64,000 bases of DNA from Candidatus Tepidiaquacellales bacterium UBA2330 (GTDB lineage Bacteria > Bacteroidota > Ignavibacteria > Tepidaquicellales > Tepidaquicellaceae), in the NCBI GenBank assembly GCA_002344965.1, contig DDUU01000037.1:62001-126000 (forward strand), given 5' to 3'. The position numbers were made by a program, and so were the translations under genes. The notes under the pieces were generated by a model. That model was given only the letters and a program-made list of their open reading frames with translations. It did no database searches and was not told the DNA's origin. Positions 52,615 to 62,666 of the stretch are shown here, piece after piece (position 1 is the first letter of the stretch; each line of letters begins with the position of its first letter).

Positions 52615-53943
52615 TTATTTCAGCAGCAACATTGATTTACCGGTTACATGTATGCCGCCTGCCGATAATCTGTAAAAATAAACCCCGCTCGAAATACCCG
52701 ATGCGTCAAATGTAACTTCATATCTGCCGGGAGATTTTTTCTCACTGAGAAGAGTCTTTATTTCATTGCCAAGTATATCATAAATTTTCAGTTCAGTCTG
52801 AACTAAACCGCTCCGTCCGTTAACAGTCCAGGGAATTTCAAATACAATTTTCGTAACCGGATTAAAAGGATTAGGATAATTCTGATAAAGTTTATATTCC
52901 GGAATATCATTCAAATTCTCAAATACAATATTGGTCATAGTAGTATTGTATTTGTAAACAGCTCCGTGATCACCTACGCACCAGCCGTAAGTTGTATCAA
53001 TGAACTGAATATCAAAAATCGCAGATGAATCCGGTATCTCCATTTTTGTCCAGTTGTTCCCGGCATTTACAGACCGGAATAACTTGCTCAGATAACCTAT
53101 CGTGATCCAGCCGTCATTTCTTTTTCTGAAATCAATTGACAGAGCCATACCTACATATCCGAGATTTACATTAAAAGATGAAAGCCAGTTATTATTTGTC
53201 CTGTAAAAGCTTGCTCCGAATTTAAAATCTCCTGTAAGTCCGATCGATGTATCTGGATGAAAAAAATAAATATCATTAACCGCATCAGGTCCTGTCGGAA
53301 CCGGAACCCAGTTCCTACCTTTGTTTACAGTCTTCCAGACAATACCTGCAATATCCTGAACACCTCCTGTAGCGTAACCGGTATCCCTGTTCAGAAATGT
53401 AATATGGCTTACCGGAAATCCGTTAAATCCTGCTGAATCGGAAATTGCATCAATCCAGGACAAGCCGCCGTTAGCAGTGTAAAGTATAAACTGCGGAGAA
53501 CCACCAATAAAACCGTTTAAGGAATCCAGATAAAATACAGAACCGTAAAACTCATTTGTATCGGGATAAATTTCTGATTCCCATGTAGTGCCGCCATTAG
53601 TTGTCTTTAATAGTAGTGTGCCGTAAAATTCATCGGGTTCGGGATTAAATATCCATGCATTAGCCCAGCCGAGTCTTTCATTAATAAAATGCATTGAAAT
53701 GATATCGTGAAAAGTATTTGAATTCTGTAAGATCCAGTTTCTACCTGAGTCTGTGCTTTTCATTATCACTCCGGAATCTCCGGAAACCCAGCCGGTATTC
53801 GAATCAATAAAAAAACAATTTGTAAGTCTTTTGGTAGTCGGAGTATTTTGTCTGAGCCAGTATTCCTGTGAAAAAACATTACTGCAGAATATGAACAGCA
53901 GTGAAACTGATAACACTGTTAATAAATAATTTTTAAATTTCAT
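52615..53943 (-). CDS. YCF48-like BNR-repeat protein with type IX sorting domain
   Basis: 442 residues. Signal peptide (LLTVLSVSLLFIFCSNVFSQ), then YCF48/BNR-like repeats with Asp-box-like motifs (DSNTGWVSGDSGVIMKSTDS, GGTTWESE) to about 330, forming a propeller. The C-terminal type A sorting domain has NYPNPFNPVTKIVFEIP, IYDILGNEIKTLL and SGVYFYRLSAGG. It is exported by the type IX system and anchored or released. It is paralogous to the minus-strand gene at the right edge. Ligand unknown. Confidence 0.87.
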   Translation of the reverse strand: MKFKNYLLTVLSVSLLFIFCSNVFSQEYWLRQNTPTTKRLTNCFFIDSNTGWVSGDSGVIMKSTDSGRNWILQNSNTFHDIISMHFINERLGWANAWIFNPEPDEFYGTLLLKTTNGGTTWESEIYPDTNEFYGSVFYLDSLNGFIGGSPQFILYTANGGLSWIDAISDSAGFNGFPVSHITFLNRDTGYATGGVQDIAGIVWKTVNKGRNWVPVPTGPDAVNDIYFFHPDTSIGLTGDFKFGASFYRTNNNWLSSFNVNLGYVGMALSIDFRKRNDGWITIGYLSKLFRSVNAGNNWTKMEIPDSSAIFDIQFIDTTYGWCVGDHGAVYKYNTTMTNIVFENLNDIPEYKLYQNYPNPFNPVTKIVFEIPWTVNGRSGLVQTELKIYDILGNEIKTLLSEKKSPGRYEVTFDASGISSGVYFYRLSAGGIHVTGKSMLLLK

Positions 53944-54114
53944 ACGGGAATTGTAAAAATCAATTTATGGAAAATGATTTTCTAATTCAATTAATATGAA
54001 GAAAAAATAAATATGTATACAATATCAAATCTGACTTGAATAATTTATTGAGTTTTCCTTAGTTGTTCAGGATTTTAAAAAATTTCTAAAATTATTCTTT
54101 CGAAAGGGAATTTC

Positions 54115-56970
54115 ATGAAAAAATTGTTTCTTCTCCTCCCGATTATTGCAGTCGGGTTTTATTTTTTTACCGGTCAGTCTCAGGAAGACAAGCCGGAAAA
54201 ATGGAGCCGTGATCAGAGAACCACAGAGCTTCAGGATTTAAGCAAGGTAATGTCTTCACCGCTTCCAATGGAGCATGACCATTTTATTCCGAATAATCAG
54301 CCGATGTATTACAACTCGCCGAATGGCGTAACGGTTGTAAACCCTAATATCAGAGTTCTTCCCAGACAGTCTCCGTTCAGCTATCAGACTGAAGTTATAC
54401 TTACCCGTCATCCGGGCAATCCTTTAATTATGTACGGATCGTCAAATGCGATCAGTAATGCAGGCGGAAGTTTGTTTATTTCTGAAGGCGCATATGTTAC
54501 TACTAACGGCGGAACTACATGGTTCGGCAGCGATACGATGAAAAATACTGTCGGTACAATACTTACCGGTCACGGCGGTGATCCGGGAATTACGATTGAT
54601 AAAGACGGCAGATTTATTATTTCACATCTCGGCGGAGGTATAAAGGCAAATTATTCCACCAATAACGGTCTGAATTGGTCTAATGACGTTACAATTACAT
54701 CAGGATCACAGGATAAGAATCTGACCACAACTGACGATTCTCCGACAAGTCCTTATTACGGGAGATCATACACTGCATGGTCGAGATTCACAGCATCTTT
54801 ACCTCCTATTGCTTTCTCTTATACAACTAACGGCGGCGTAAGCTGGTCAGCTTCTGCCGATGTGAATGTTCCGCCCGCAGGTCATTATTCACAGGGAGTT
54901 GATCTCAGAACCGGTCCAAACGGAGAAGTTTATTTATGCTGGGCAGCGCCAATAGCTTCCAGTCCTTTTACTGAAGATTACTGTGGGTTTGCTAAATCAA
55001 CAAACGGCGGTGTGAACTGGACAGTTAATAACAATATTTTTGATATGAACGGAATAAGAGGAACCTTATTTTCTACAAGTATAAGAGTAAACAGTTTTCC
55101 GAGAATTGATGTTGACAGAACCTGCGGACCAAGAGCAGGATGGATTTATATTGTAGTTTCTCAAAGGAATCTTGCACCGGCAGGATCAGATGCTGATATT
55201 GTAATTCACAGATCCACTGACGGAGGAACATCATGGTCAGCAGGTATAAGAGTAAATCAGGATGCTCTGAATAACGGAAAATCACAATGGTTCCCGGCAG
55301 TAAGAGTAGATGAATCAGGTGGTGTAAACGTTGTATATTATGATAACAGAGGAACGACAAATACTGATACCAACGAAGTATATATGTCAAGGTCAATGGA
55401 CGGCGGCACAACATGGACAGACATTAAAGTTTCTGACGCAAGATTCAGACCGACTTCACTTGCTTTATCCGGTGTTGCAGGCGGATATCAGGGTGATTAT
55501 ATTGGTATTACTTCTGCTTTAATAGAAGGAAATCCGGTAAATGGTAATCAGAGAATATGGCCATTCTGGGCAGATAACAGACTGGGCGGATTTCAATATC
55601 AGGCTTACACAGCTAAAGTTGAATTGCTTCCGAAAAATCCATGCACAGGCTGTGAAGATTTTGCAAGCGCAGCATTTACTCCAAAATATTTTCACCTTGA
55701 GTATTCAGGCACTCAGTTTTGGAGCAGACAAAATCCAAGCGCATACGGAGCAGGTACGGGAAGCGTAAAGTATGATTTCTTTAGCGATAATGTAAGAACT
55801 CCGCAGTCGCTTATCACAGATTTTCAGACTGTACCGGCGGGTTATTATCTGACATTTGATCAGGCATATGCTCCTTACGGCCCAGGTTTTCCGGGTCCTG
55901 ATACGTTGTTAGTGGAATCTTCTACTAACGGAGGATCGAGTTACACTACGCTTGCTGTTTTACTCGGCAGATTCCCTTCCGGCGGCGAGCTGAATACTGC
56001 ACCGGCTACAACAAATGCTTTTGTCCCGACATCATCGCAATGGGCGCCGAAAATTTATTCCTTACCGGTGGGAACTAACAGAGTAAGACTGAGAGCTGAA
56101 AGCGGATTCGGAAATAATTTATATGTCGATAATATTTGCGTGCAGGCATTAGCTGCTCCTGTTTCAAACTCTCTATGTGATGCTCCTGAAGGTTTCTTCA
56201 GAACATCTCCTCCATCTGTTGTGCAGGACACTATCACTGTATATCTAAAGAGAACGGATTTTCCGAATATAACTGTGGATTCTGCAAAAATGTATATGTT
56301 TAATTATGGCTGTCAGAACTTTACCTTTAATAATGCTCTTAACGGTAGTTATCATATGGTATTTAAGCACAGGAATTCAATTGAAACCTGGACGAATGCC
56401 GGAATACCAAATTATACCAGAGGTTTAAATTTCGCATATGATCTGATAAATAATAATGCTATTGTTTACGGCGGAAATCAGACACAGGTCCCGAACTTTT
56501 CGTTTTGGTTTAACTACAGCGGAGACTGTAACAGAGACGGTGTAATTGACATTTCAGATCTGACAATCATTGACAATGATGCGTTCAGTTTTGTTTCCGG
56601 ATATGTGCAGTCTGACGTAAACGGTGATAACTTCTCTGATCTTTCTGATTATGCTCTTGCGGATAATAATGCATTTAATGTAGTTACAAGAATTATCCCT
56701 CCCGGAGCAGTTCCTGAACCTCAGATCGTAAATAATGATGCGCCGGTATTCAGTACTGAAGCTGAAAAAACTAAATACGAAATGCATCTGAAAATTATGA
56801 AAGAAAAAGGAGTTTCTGAAAACGATCAGCAAATTAATGTAATTGAACTAAACGAAGTTCTGAAACAAAGACAGGAAAGAATGCAGAATAATAAAGCGCC
56901 TGTCAGAAAATCTTTTGATATACAGTCTGATGGAAATGTTAAATCAGGTTCAAAAGGTGTATCACAGTAA
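54115..56970 (+). CDS. Large secreted sialidase-like (BNR) protein with dockerin-like end
   Basis: 951 residues. Signal or anchor (LFLLLPIIAVGFYFFTG). Residues about 80-500 hold Asp-box-like repeats (STNNGLNWSN, STDGGTSWSAG, SMDGGTTWTD) as in exo-alpha-sialidase folds, but catalytic residues cannot be assigned by eye. A CxxC-containing beta domain (GCEDFASAAF) follows, then the shared module EGFFRTSPP...FKHRNSIETW and two EF-hand-like repeats (GDCNRDGVIDISDLTIIDND). An extra charged helical tail of about 80 residues ends the protein. No type IX sorting domain. Paralogue of the 1033-aa gene downstream. Confidence 0.75.
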   Translation: MKKLFLLLPIIAVGFYFFTGQSQEDKPEKWSRDQRTTELQDLSKVMSSPLPMEHDHFIPNNQPMYYNSPNGVTVVNPNIRVLPRQSPFSYQTEVILTRHPGNPLIMYGSSNAISNAGGSLFISEGAYVTTNGGTTWFGSDTMKNTVGTILTGHGGDPGITIDKDGRFIISHLGGGIKANYSTNNGLNWSNDVTITSGSQDKNLTTTDDSPTSPYYGRSYTAWSRFTASLPPIAFSYTTNGGVSWSASADVNVPPAGHYSQGVDLRTGPNGEVYLCWAAPIASSPFTEDYCGFAKSTNGGVNWTVNNNIFDMNGIRGTLFSTSIRVNSFPRIDVDRTCGPRAGWIYIVVSQRNLAPAGSDADIVIHRSTDGGTSWSAGIRVNQDALNNGKSQWFPAVRVDESGGVNVVYYDNRGTTNTDTNEVYMSRSMDGGTTWTDIKVSDARFRPTSLALSGVAGGYQGDYIGITSALIEGNPVNGNQRIWPFWADNRLGGFQYQAYTAKVELLPKNPCTGCEDFASAAFTPKYFHLEYSGTQFWSRQNPSAYGAGTGSVKYDFFSDNVRTPQSLITDFQTVPAGYYLTFDQAYAPYGPGFPGPDTLLVESSTNGGSSYTTLAVLLGRFPSGGELNTAPATTNAFVPTSSQWAPKIYSLPVGTNRVRLRAESGFGNNLYVDNICVQALAAPVSNSLCDAPEGFFRTSPPSVVQDTITVYLKRTDFPNITVDSAKMYMFNYGCQNFTFNNALNGSYHMVFKHRNSIETWTNAGIPNYTRGLNFAYDLINNNAIVYGGNQTQVPNFSFWFNYSGDCNRDGVIDISDLTIIDNDAFSFVSGYVQSDVNGDNFSDLSDYALADNNAFNVVTRIIPPGAVPEPQIVNNDAPVFSTEAEKTKYEMHLKIMKEKGVSENDQQINVIELNEVLKQRQERMQNNKAPVRKSFDIQSDGNVKSGSKGVSQ

Positions 56971-57003
56971 TTAACAAAGAATTCAGAATTAATTTATTGA
57001 TAC

Positions 57004-57034
57004 AAAGCCGTGAAGATCAAATTCACGGCTTTTT
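57004..57034 (+). terminator. Terminator after the 951-aa gene
   Basis: AAGCCGTGAA (from 57005) pairs with TTCACGGCTT followed by a T tract. Confidence 0.88.
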
Positions 57035-57223
57035 TATTTTTTGGGAAATTATTCTTATTGGCATATAAGAACAGTTCCTTAAGGTAAGCTTAACTTTAAT
57101 TTAAACTCTAAATGCTTTGGACGGTTTTGAAACAGTACTGCTGTTTAATTTTACATTCGAGTTTAATTCAACAGCAGAATTTTGTAATTTGTGAGGTGAA
57201 TAATATTAACAGTAAAAGCATTA

Positions 57224-59071
57224 ATGTTAATGAAGATTAACAGCATAAGAAAAAGTTATATTTTTTATTTCAGTATAATTTTTCTGCTTGCGTTCGGTTC
57301 CGGTGTATTTGCTTCAGGCGGTGACTCCGGTTCACAGACTCTTCTTACAAGCATCGGTATTGCAATTCTCGCCGCATCTGTAATGGCATTCATTGCTCAT
57401 TTCTTAAAACAGCCGCTTTTACTTGCATATATATCGGCAGGAATTATTATTGGTCCTAAAATCGGATTTGGGTTTATCGTTAATGAACATGATATAGAAA
57501 CAATTTCTCACATCGGACTTGTGCTCCTGTTATTCATGATAGGGCTGGAGATAGATGTTAAAAAAATAAAGGAAGCCGGAAAGTCATTATTCCTTGCTGG
57601 GACATTTCAGTTTATAATATGCGTTACACTCGGACTGGGCTTTTTCTCTCTGTTAGGTTTTACATTAGGAGATGGAAATTATGATCTTTTGTATCTCGCT
57701 GTCTGCTGCAGTCTTAGCAGTACAGCAATTGTTGTAAAACTATTGTACAGTAAGCTTGAGCTTGATACGCTTGCAGGACGGCTGACACTCGGGATTCTTA
57801 TTTTTCAGGATATATGGGCGATCATAGCTCTCAGCATTCAGGCAAATCTTGCAAGTCCGGATGTAATGTTAATTTTATTCTCATTCGTCAAAGGAGCGCT
57901 GGTTGTCCTAATCAGTCTTTTGTTGAGTAAATATGTTCTGTCCCGGATATTCAGAGCCGTTGCAAAAAATCCTGAGATTGTGCTTATTACTTCTCTCGGA
58001 TGGTGTTTCCTGATATGCGGTCTATCAGGTTACTTCGGGCTTTCGCTAGAAATGGGAGCGCTCATTGCTGGTGTCGCTATTTCAACTTTTCCTTACAATC
58101 ATGATGTGATCTCAAAAATTATTTATGTAAGAGATTTTTTTATAACCCTTTTCTTTGTAGCTCTCGGTATGATGATTACAAATCCTGCGGACAATCCTGA
58201 AGTATTGATTTTTTCTGTAGCAGCCGCTTTATTTCTGATCGCATCAAGATTTATGTCAATCTATCCTATACTGTATGCATTGAAAAACGGAAACCGCGTG
58301 AGTCTGTTAACTTCCATAAACCTTTCTCAGATAAGTGAATTCTCTCTTGTAATTGCTGCTCTCGGACTTGCTGCCGGACATATCTCTCAGAGTATTCTGA
58401 CAATAATTATCTTTACTTTCGTTATAACGTCTGTAGCTTCATCTTACATGATAAAATACAGTGATTCTATTCAGAGATTTCTGAGCGGGATAGTAAGTAA
58501 TTTAGGTTTCAGAGATATCGGAAGTGAAAATAAACAGTCAACTTATACGGAAAAAAAGGAAATTGCAATACTTGGATTCTTTACAACCGCCAGCTCTCTT
58601 ATAAAAGAAATGGAGTCATTTGAGTTAACAAGCGAAGAAGGAGTTCAAATCCTGAACAAAGTTGTCGTAATAGACTTCAATCCGGAAGTGCATAAAAAAC
58701 TTTCAGCAAAGGGAATTAAAGCGTATTATGGTGACATTAGTCATATTGATACGCTCCTTAATTCAGGGATAGAAGATGCAAAGATAGTTATTTCAACAAT
58801 TCCTGATTCCATATTAGTCAATACCAATAACTTAAGGCTTCTGACAAATATTAAAAAAGTTAATCCGCAGGCAAAAATAATTGTGACAGCTGAAAGTCCT
58901 AAACTCGCTGTCGAGCTTTACGAAAACGGTGCTCACTATGTCCTGATGCCGAGAGTTTTAACAGCACAAAATCTAATGGAAGCTCTGATAACGTTATTAA
59001 ACCGTGACTCAAAAGATGTCTTAGAGGAAGAACTGGAAAAGCTGAAAAACAGAAATGAGATTATTAATTAG
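57224..59071 (+). CDS. CPA2-type cation:proton antiporter with RCK/TrkA_N domain
   Basis: 615 residues. A signal-like first helix and about twelve more membrane helices (40-430) match the KefB/KefC-type Na+/H+ exchanger domain (LAYISAGIIIGPKIGFGF, LLLFMIGLEIDVKKI, GALIAGVAIST). The C-terminal 170 residues are an RCK/TrkA_N domain (ILGFFTTASSLIKEM, VVVIDFNPEVHKKL, KAYYGDISHIDTL) that should gate transport by a nucleotide. K+ or Na+ export is likely; the ion is not decided. ATG at 57224 or 57230. Confidence 0.92.
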   Translation: MLMKINSIRKSYIFYFSIIFLLAFGSGVFASGGDSGSQTLLTSIGIAILAASVMAFIAHFLKQPLLLAYISAGIIIGPKIGFGFIVNEHDIETISHIGLVLLLFMIGLEIDVKKIKEAGKSLFLAGTFQFIICVTLGLGFFSLLGFTLGDGNYDLLYLAVCCSLSSTAIVVKLLYSKLELDTLAGRLTLGILIFQDIWAIIALSIQANLASPDVMLILFSFVKGALVVLISLLLSKYVLSRIFRAVAKNPEIVLITSLGWCFLICGLSGYFGLSLEMGALIAGVAISTFPYNHDVISKIIYVRDFFITLFFVALGMMITNPADNPEVLIFSVAAALFLIASRFMSIYPILYALKNGNRVSLLTSINLSQISEFSLVIAALGLAAGHISQSILTIIIFTFVITSVASSYMIKYSDSIQRFLSGIVSNLGFRDIGSENKQSTYTEKKEIAILGFFTTASSLIKEMESFELTSEEGVQILNKVVVIDFNPEVHKKLSAKGIKAYYGDISHIDTLLNSGIEDAKIVISTIPDSILVNTNNLRLLTNIKKVNPQAKIIVTAESPKLAVELYENGAHYVLMPRVLTAQNLMEALITLLNRDSKDVLEEELEKLKNRNEIIN

Positions 59072-59427
59072 TCGGTTCGTTAATTTTTCCGCAGTTAAGT
59101 GTATAAAGTCAGAGGTGAAATTGAGAATTAATCTTTATCAGTCCGGATTATTCGGAACCGGTGATGAAGATCCGGACATCTATGAAAATTTATAATTTAA
59201 TTTCAATAATGACTTGAAAAATGGGATTAAATTTCATTTCTTAACTCACTCTGAATATTTTTAGTTAAAGAATCACGCCATGTTTATATTTTCGGATTGT
59301 GAAATCACCTTAAACAAATTTTCAAACGGATTTAATTTCAAGCTATAGATACCTGAAGTTCCAATATTTTAAATTCTATTATCCGAAAATTTAATTAACT
59401 AATTTAAATTAATTTAAAAAACAAAAG
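59072..59427. other. Intergenic, 356 bp, nothing certain
   Basis: AT-rich. No gene or clear terminator seen after the antiporter. It should contain the promoter of the 1033-aa gene. Confidence 0.45.
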
Positions 59428-62400
59428 ATGAATAAATTATTTCTACTAAGGTCTTTCATTGCGACTTTGGCAATAGCGATAATTATCCTGATCGCTGGCA
59501 CTGAAGTTTTTCAGGGAAATGAAAAAACCGATTTTCAGAAACATACTGAAAAGTTTTATGATTACGATGAAACAGATCCTTATATAGACAGACCCACGAA
59601 TGAAGCAAGAATGCATCTTACTGAAAACGATGATGTACTTGATGTTATCACGGATGCAAACGGATTTGATAATTTCGAAATTGGAGTGGACTTTGCTGAG
59701 CAGATGCTTGTCTCAAATCCCAGAAATCCGCTGAATATGCAGTTTGGAGTAAACTCCGGAGGAGGTCAAAACGCATATTACACGACAAACGGACATGACT
59801 GGACTTCGAGTAATCCGGCTTATCACGCATCCACATGCTGTGATCCATGGTCTGCATTTGACAGTCTAGGAAATTTATTTTACGGATCAGGCGTATCCAA
59901 TCAGTATGTTTATAAATCAACTAACGGCGGACAGACTTACGGAGCAGCTGTACTTTCCGTAAGCGGTAATGACAGAAATACTTTGGCGGCAGATCAGACT
60001 AACGGTCCGTATAAAAATTATTTATATGCGGCGATCACACCCGGAAATTTTGCAAGAAGCACAAACAACGGAACTTCCTGGACGACAACTTATTCTCCGA
60101 GTAATACAATACCCGGAGTTATGATAGCAGTCGGACCAAACGGAGCTACTCAGGGAGGATGTGTTATGTATGTTACAAATACCGGCACATCATCAAACGT
60201 AACTTATACCTTTCACAGGTCCACTAACGGAGGAGCTAACTTTACTGTAATGTCAAGTTTAACAGTAGCAGGATTTGTCGGCACTTTAAACTCTGCCGGA
60301 CGACTTGTTATTAATAACGGAAGGACAAGACCATATCCGATGATAGCTATGGATAACAGCTATGGTCCATACAGAGGAAGACTATATTTAGTATATGCAT
60401 CAAACGTACCTGCGGGGAACGGAAACAAACCTGATATAATTATGCAGTATTCTACAAATCAGGGATCTACATGGTCCAGCAAAATTACCGTAAATGATAA
60501 TGCAAATCCGCAGCTGAGCGATCAGTGGTTTCCGGCAATATGGTGTGAAAAGGAAACAGGAAGACTTTATATTAAATGGTATGACACAAGAGAAAACCCT
60601 GCAACTTATGCCGTTAATGTTTATGCTACTTATACTGACGACGGCGGATCTACTTTTGCCCCAAATCAAAAACTTACGACTACATCATGGACTTATCCAA
60701 ATCCTTCATGCGCACCAAATACAAATTGTTACAGAGGCGACTATGACGGTATGACTGCAAATCCGAAAACATCTTTTTCAGTCTGGTATGACGGAAGACT
60801 CGGCACTTACAAAAATGTAGGAGCATATTTTCCCGATTATGCAATGACTGTATCACCAACGTCAGCAAATATTCATAACACCAATGACTTTAAATTAATA
60901 GACGTAAATGTACCGGCGGTAAAGTTATATACTGACGCAGTTAATTTCACAACTGCTGTTACGCCTGTACCGGGTGCAGGCAGTATAGTTGCAGATTTTC
61001 CGTCAGGTAATTCATTAAGTTCGCCTTATCCGAAAACTGCAAAGATGAGAGTCAGAACAATAGGAACTGTAACAAACGGAGTTTATACTGTAACTGTAAC
61101 CGGTTCAGGTCCGAACGGTACACCTGTTCATAAAAGGACTGTATCAATAACAGTAGGAAATACATTAGCCGCTGCTCCTTGTGAGGATTTTACTGAATTA
61201 TTTCCTCCTACAGATTTAGGATTTGATTTTACCGGAGATAATTACTGGTCAAGAAATTCACAGAGCGCATACGGCTCAGGAACAGGAAGCGCGAGATTTA
61301 ACTCCTGGTCAGCACCGGTTGGGACAAATCAGGCGCTTGTTTCAATGAGTTTCACAGCAGTCGGAGCAAATACATATCTTACATTCGATAATGCATACAG
61401 ACCATGGTCGGGCGGCAATATAGATTCTTTGTTAGTTGAATCATCTTCAAATTTCGGCGCAAGCTATACTACGCTGGAAAAACTCTGGGGCGGACTCGGC
61501 GCACAGGCGGGACCGCTTAATACAGTGTTTACCGGCGGCAGTCAGTTTGCTCCTTTAAATCATCAGTGGAGATCCAAAATTTATTTACTCCCGGTCGGAA
61601 CGAATAAAATCAGATTAAGAGCAGTAAGCGGCTTCGGAAATGATATTTTTGTGGATAACGTTTGTGTACAAATTCTTCCTGCTCCTTCAGCCATTGCAGG
61701 TATTGGTTTAGTTCCGGAAGGATTTTACAGAGCGCTTCCGTCCCCTCAGGCGATACCTGATACTATAAGAGTATATCTGCACAGGACTGATTTCCCGAAC
61801 ATAGCAGTTGACTCGGCAGTTTCATATTACAATACCAACGCAGTAGCAAACGGTCCGTTTAATAAAGCAATAAGCGGAACTTACTATATTGTTTTAAAAC
61901 ACAGAAACAGTTTAGAGACCTGGAGCAAGTCAGGTGGTCAGCTTTATTCCAGAGGCAGCACTTTAAATTTCAACTTTATTAATCCGGTCAACCAGGCATA
62001 CAATAATAATCAGGCGTTGATAGATCCGGCACCATTTTACGGAATGTATGGAGGTGATGTAAACAGAGATTTTTCAATTGATATAACCGATGTGTCGCAG
62101 ATTGAGAATGCAGCCGCCATTTTCCTAACAGGATATGTAATTGAAGATCTTACAGGTGATGATTTTGTAGATATTAATGACCAGGCGATTGCAGATAATA
62201 ACGCATCAAACTTTGTTGTCAGACAAACGCCTCCCGGAGCGGATCTTGGTCCGAGTGTAACTGAAGAAGTTGTGACTTTACCGGAAACGAATTTTGAGAA
62301 TGAAGCTCTGAGACAAAAACATGATTTAACTATAAAGTTATTGAATGATCAGAAAGCTCAGGAAAAGATTTCTATTGAAATGAAAAGGAAAAAAGATAAG

Positions 62401-62529
62401 GAAACTGAATTGAGAAAGAAAAAAATAAATTCAGTTAAAGAAAAAATGAGATCAAGTCTGAATAAAAATGAAAAGGTAAATCCGGAAGTAATTAAACCGG
62501 ATAGACCTGGCAGTACGTTTGGTCAATAA
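59428..62529 (+). CDS. Very large secreted BNR protein with dockerin-like end
   Basis: 1033 residues. N-terminal anchor or signal (LRSFIATLAIAIIILIAG). Repeats with Asp-box-like motifs (STNGGQTYGA, STNNGTSWTT, STNQGSTWSSK, TDDGGSTF) fill about 100-480. An immunoglobulin-like and a jelly-roll-like part (PCEDFTELFPP, then NYWSRNSQSAYGSGTGSARF) follow, and the shared end module EGFYRALPS...LKHRNSLETWSKSGG with GDVNRDFSIDITDVSQIENA. The Lys/Glu-rich tail of about 90 residues is helical. Its second half aligns closely with the 951-aa gene upstream. Confidence 0.75.
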   Translation: MNKLFLLRSFIATLAIAIIILIAGTEVFQGNEKTDFQKHTEKFYDYDETDPYIDRPTNEARMHLTENDDVLDVITDANGFDNFEIGVDFAEQMLVSNPRNPLNMQFGVNSGGGQNAYYTTNGHDWTSSNPAYHASTCCDPWSAFDSLGNLFYGSGVSNQYVYKSTNGGQTYGAAVLSVSGNDRNTLAADQTNGPYKNYLYAAITPGNFARSTNNGTSWTTTYSPSNTIPGVMIAVGPNGATQGGCVMYVTNTGTSSNVTYTFHRSTNGGANFTVMSSLTVAGFVGTLNSAGRLVINNGRTRPYPMIAMDNSYGPYRGRLYLVYASNVPAGNGNKPDIIMQYSTNQGSTWSSKITVNDNANPQLSDQWFPAIWCEKETGRLYIKWYDTRENPATYAVNVYATYTDDGGSTFAPNQKLTTTSWTYPNPSCAPNTNCYRGDYDGMTANPKTSFSVWYDGRLGTYKNVGAYFPDYAMTVSPTSANIHNTNDFKLIDVNVPAVKLYTDAVNFTTAVTPVPGAGSIVADFPSGNSLSSPYPKTAKMRVRTIGTVTNGVYTVTVTGSGPNGTPVHKRTVSITVGNTLAAAPCEDFTELFPPTDLGFDFTGDNYWSRNSQSAYGSGTGSARFNSWSAPVGTNQALVSMSFTAVGANTYLTFDNAYRPWSGGNIDSLLVESSSNFGASYTTLEKLWGGLGAQAGPLNTVFTGGSQFAPLNHQWRSKIYLLPVGTNKIRLRAVSGFGNDIFVDNVCVQILPAPSAIAGIGLVPEGFYRALPSPQAIPDTIRVYLHRTDFPNIAVDSAVSYYNTNAVANGPFNKAISGTYYIVLKHRNSLETWSKSGGQLYSRGSTLNFNFINPVNQAYNNNQALIDPAPFYGMYGGDVNRDFSIDITDVSQIENAAAIFLTGYVIEDLTGDDFVDINDQAIADNNASNFVVRQTPPGADLGPSVTEEVVTLPETNFENEALRQKHDLTIKLLNDQKAQEKISIEMKRKKDKETELRKKKINSVKEKMRSSLNKNEKVNPEVIKPDRPGSTFGQ

Positions 62530-62603
62530 TATGATGCACACTATAGGTATGATTATTCAAAAACTTAGTTTTTAGAAAACCAAATCTAAATATAGATACA
62601 AAA

Positions 62604-62636
62604 AAAAGACCGGTAATTAAAAATTGCCGGTCTTTT
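62604..62636. terminator. Bidirectional terminator at the right end
   Basis: AAAAGACCGG pairs with CCGGTCTTTT, extended by AATT/AATT-type pairs. It lies between convergent genes. Confidence 0.88.
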
Positions 62637-62666
62637 ATTTTTGTAAAGCGAGCTTTATAAAAATAA

